Part shown: positions 12,543 through 13,619 of the stretch, piece by piece
Layout of the letters: each line of letters begins with the position of its first letter
Numbering within the stretch: the first letter of the stretch is position 1
Assembly: GCA_045594705.1 (NCBI GenBank)
Contig: JAZNZB010000030.1
Coordinates: 1-13,619, forward strand
Reading direction: 5' to 3'
Origin: SVQP01 sp045594705
GTDB lineage: Bacteria; Bacillota; Clostridia; Oscillospirales; CAG-272
DNA length: 13,619 bases
Made by a program: the position numbers and the translations under genes
Notes under the pieces: model-generated
What the model saw: only the letters and a program-made list of their open reading frames with translations
What the model was told of the DNA's origin: nothing
Database searches by the model: none

Positions 12543-13322
12543 ATGCTTTCAACACATACAGAGCAGTATCATATCAAGGCAAGCGAAGGCCAGACAGGCG
12601 GCTATTGCATCCTCCCCGGCGACCCCGGCAGATGCGAGAAGATCGCGCAATATTTTGACAATCCACGACACCTTGTAACAAACAGAGAATATAACATCTG
12701 GGTAGGCGAGCTTTGCGGCAAGCCCGTCAGCGTTTGCTCCACGGGCATCGGCGGCCCTTCTGCGGCCATTGCCATGGAGGAGCTGGTGGCTTGCGGCACG
12801 CATACCTTTATCCGCGTGGGCACTTGCGGCGGCATCAATCTCAAGGTGCAGGCAGGTGACGTAGTCATCGCCACGGGTGCTGTGCGCCAGGACGGCACGT
12901 CGCGGGAGTACGCGCCCATCGAGTTCCCTGCCGTTTCCGACCCCGAGGTGCTGATCGCGCTGATGCAGGCGGCAGACGCGCAAGGACTGCGCTCGCACGC
13001 GGGCGTGGTACAGGCCAAGGATTCCTTCTACGGCCAGCATTCGCCGGGCAGAATGCCGATCGCAGGCGAGCTGAATGCAAAATGGGAGGCCTGGAAGCGA
13101 CTGGGCGTGCTGGCAAGCGAGATGGAATCGGGTGCGCTTTTCACGGTTGCGGCATCTCTTGGCGTCAGAGCGGGCGCATGCTTCTCTGTCGTCTGGAATC
13201 AGGAGAGAGCCAACCTTGGCATGGACAGCGAAGACGAATCCGCCGAGCAGCACGACACGGACAGAGCCATCCGCACCGCCATCGAAGCGCTCAAAATCCT
13301 CATCCAAAAGGACGCGCAATAA
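12543..13322 (+). CDS. udp: Uridine phosphorylase
   Basis: A 259-residue cytoplasmic enzyme of the PNP/UDP phosphorylase family 1. It cleaves uridine with phosphate to uracil and ribose-1-phosphate in pyrimidine salvage. LPGDPGR (24-30) is the first phosphate-binding loop. STGIGGPSAAIAMEEL (66-81) is the family signature. RVGTCGGI (91-98) carries the second phosphate contact, and the MESGALF segment carries the ribose-binding Met-Glu pair. Length fits uridine phosphorylase (about 250). Purine nucleoside phosphorylase DeoD is the nearest alternative, but the base-site segment and N-terminus look Udp-like. The ATG at 12543 has GGAGG 5 bases upstream. The TTG at 12531 lies before that site. It is monocistronic and divergent from spoVAD. 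Confidence 0.88.
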   Translation: MLSTHTEQYHIKASEGQTGGYCILPGDPGRCEKIAQYFDNPRHLVTNREYNIWVGELCGKPVSVCSTGIGGPSAAIAMEELVACGTHTFIRVGTCGGINLKVQAGDVVIATGAVRQDGTSREYAPIEFPAVSDPEVLIALMQAADAQGLRSHAGVVQAKDSFYGQHSPGRMPIAGELNAKWEAWKRLGVLASEMESGALFTVAASLGVRAGACFSVVWNQERANLGMDSEDESAEQHDTDRAIRTAIEALKILIQKDAQ

Positions 13323-13355
13323 ATTCGGACGACCCAACTCATGAAAGTTTTTGCG

Positions 13356-13456
13356 TCGCTTTTTTCAAAAAGCGACTGGGGTTCGGGGCAACGCCCCGAA
13401 AAAACGCCGTTCTTTTTGGTTCTTTTTCTTGCGGCTACAAAGCCAAGAAAAAGAAC
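13356..13456. repeat. Three consecutive hairpins after udp
   Basis: GTCGCTTTTT/AAAAAGCGAC (13356-13377, loop TC), TTCGGGGC/GCCCCGAA (13382-13400, loop AAC), and GTTCTTTTTCTTG/CAAGAAAAAGAAC (13419-13456) with an inner GGCT/AGCC hairpin. None has a classic T-tail on the plus strand, though the first lies about 35 bases past the udp stop and may act in 3'-end formation. The cluster looks like a dispersed intergenic repeat rather than a single terminator. Confidence 0.55.
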
Positions 13457-13489
13457 GGAGAGAACTTGGTCACCTAAACAATCAACATC

Positions 13490-13592
13490 GTAGGGGAGGA
13501 TATCATCCTCCCGCACGCGTTAATTCCAAATTCTTGCCGGGGCAAAACGAAATCAATCTGCTTTCGGGCGGGAGGATAATATCCTCCCCTAC
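13490..13592. repeat. Inverted pair of GTAG-type REP-like repeats (element D)
   Basis: The left unit (13490-13514) is GTAGGGGAGGATATC then ATCCTCCCGC. The right unit (13568-13592) is its reverse complement with one difference in the loop. The GTAGGGG end matches elements A and C, but the hairpin stem is a different sequence. About 53 bases without an ORF separate the two units. With the three hairpins before it, this fills the 297 bases after udp. Confidence 0.75.
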
Positions 13593-13619
13593 GACGAGTA
13601 TGCAAAAAAGAACGGAAAT

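Overview
The window looks like chromosomal DNA from an endospore-forming member of the Clostridia (Bacillota). The signs are sigK, spoVAD and spoVAE, a CotF-type spore coat protein, a DUF4364 protein (a family I know from Clostridia), a CIRCE-controlled groESL operon, strong GGAGG ribosome binding sites and sigma-A-type TTGACA/TATAAT promoters. GC content appears moderate, near 50 percent. The many palindromic intergenic repeats resemble those of gut-type Clostridia. I cannot place it to genus. No phage, plasmid, CRISPR, rRNA or tRNA feature was seen, and no transposase gene.

Layout. 1-1220: a leftward unit made of a small sigma-70-family factor followed by a double zinc-ribbon protein, with a consensus promoter and a strong terminator. 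1423-2040: leftward DUF4364 protein. 2049-4072: rightward homoserine dehydrogenase, translationally coupled to an unknown membrane protein and closed by a textbook terminator. 4092-4349: a 258-bp imperfect palindrome. 4423-5679: an XRE-family regulator with a promoter, a likely self-operator and a terminator. 5697-5818: a GTAG-type repeat pair. 5918-7698: a CotF-like coat protein converging on an AGCS amino acid:cation symporter, with overlapping stop codons. 7833-9962: groES-groEL under CIRCE. 9969-10134: an array of seven short hairpins with differing stems. 10145-10897: uninterrupted sigK with a likely sigma-E promoter. 10904-11040: REP-like repeats. 11050-12497: leftward spoVAD-spoVAE without spoVAC, with a sigma-G/F-like promoter overlapping the promoter of the divergent uridine phosphorylase gene (12543-13322). 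13356-13592: further hairpins and a second GTAG-repeat pair.

How the genes fit together. Three loci belong to sporulation: the coat protein, the mother-cell factor sigma-K, and the SpoVA proteins that move dipicolinic acid. They are separated by housekeeping genes (chaperonin, homoserine dehydrogenase, uridine phosphorylase, symporter). The protein-coding content is mostly conventional. The unusual part is the intergenic DNA. At least three distinct palindromic repeat types occur in 13.6 kb: inverted pairs of hairpins preceded by GTAG, a large composite palindrome, and the variable-stem hairpin array beside sigK. Several of them conserve base pairing while the paired sequence changes. These, together with the sigma/zinc-ribbon unit, are the best candidates for something under-described.
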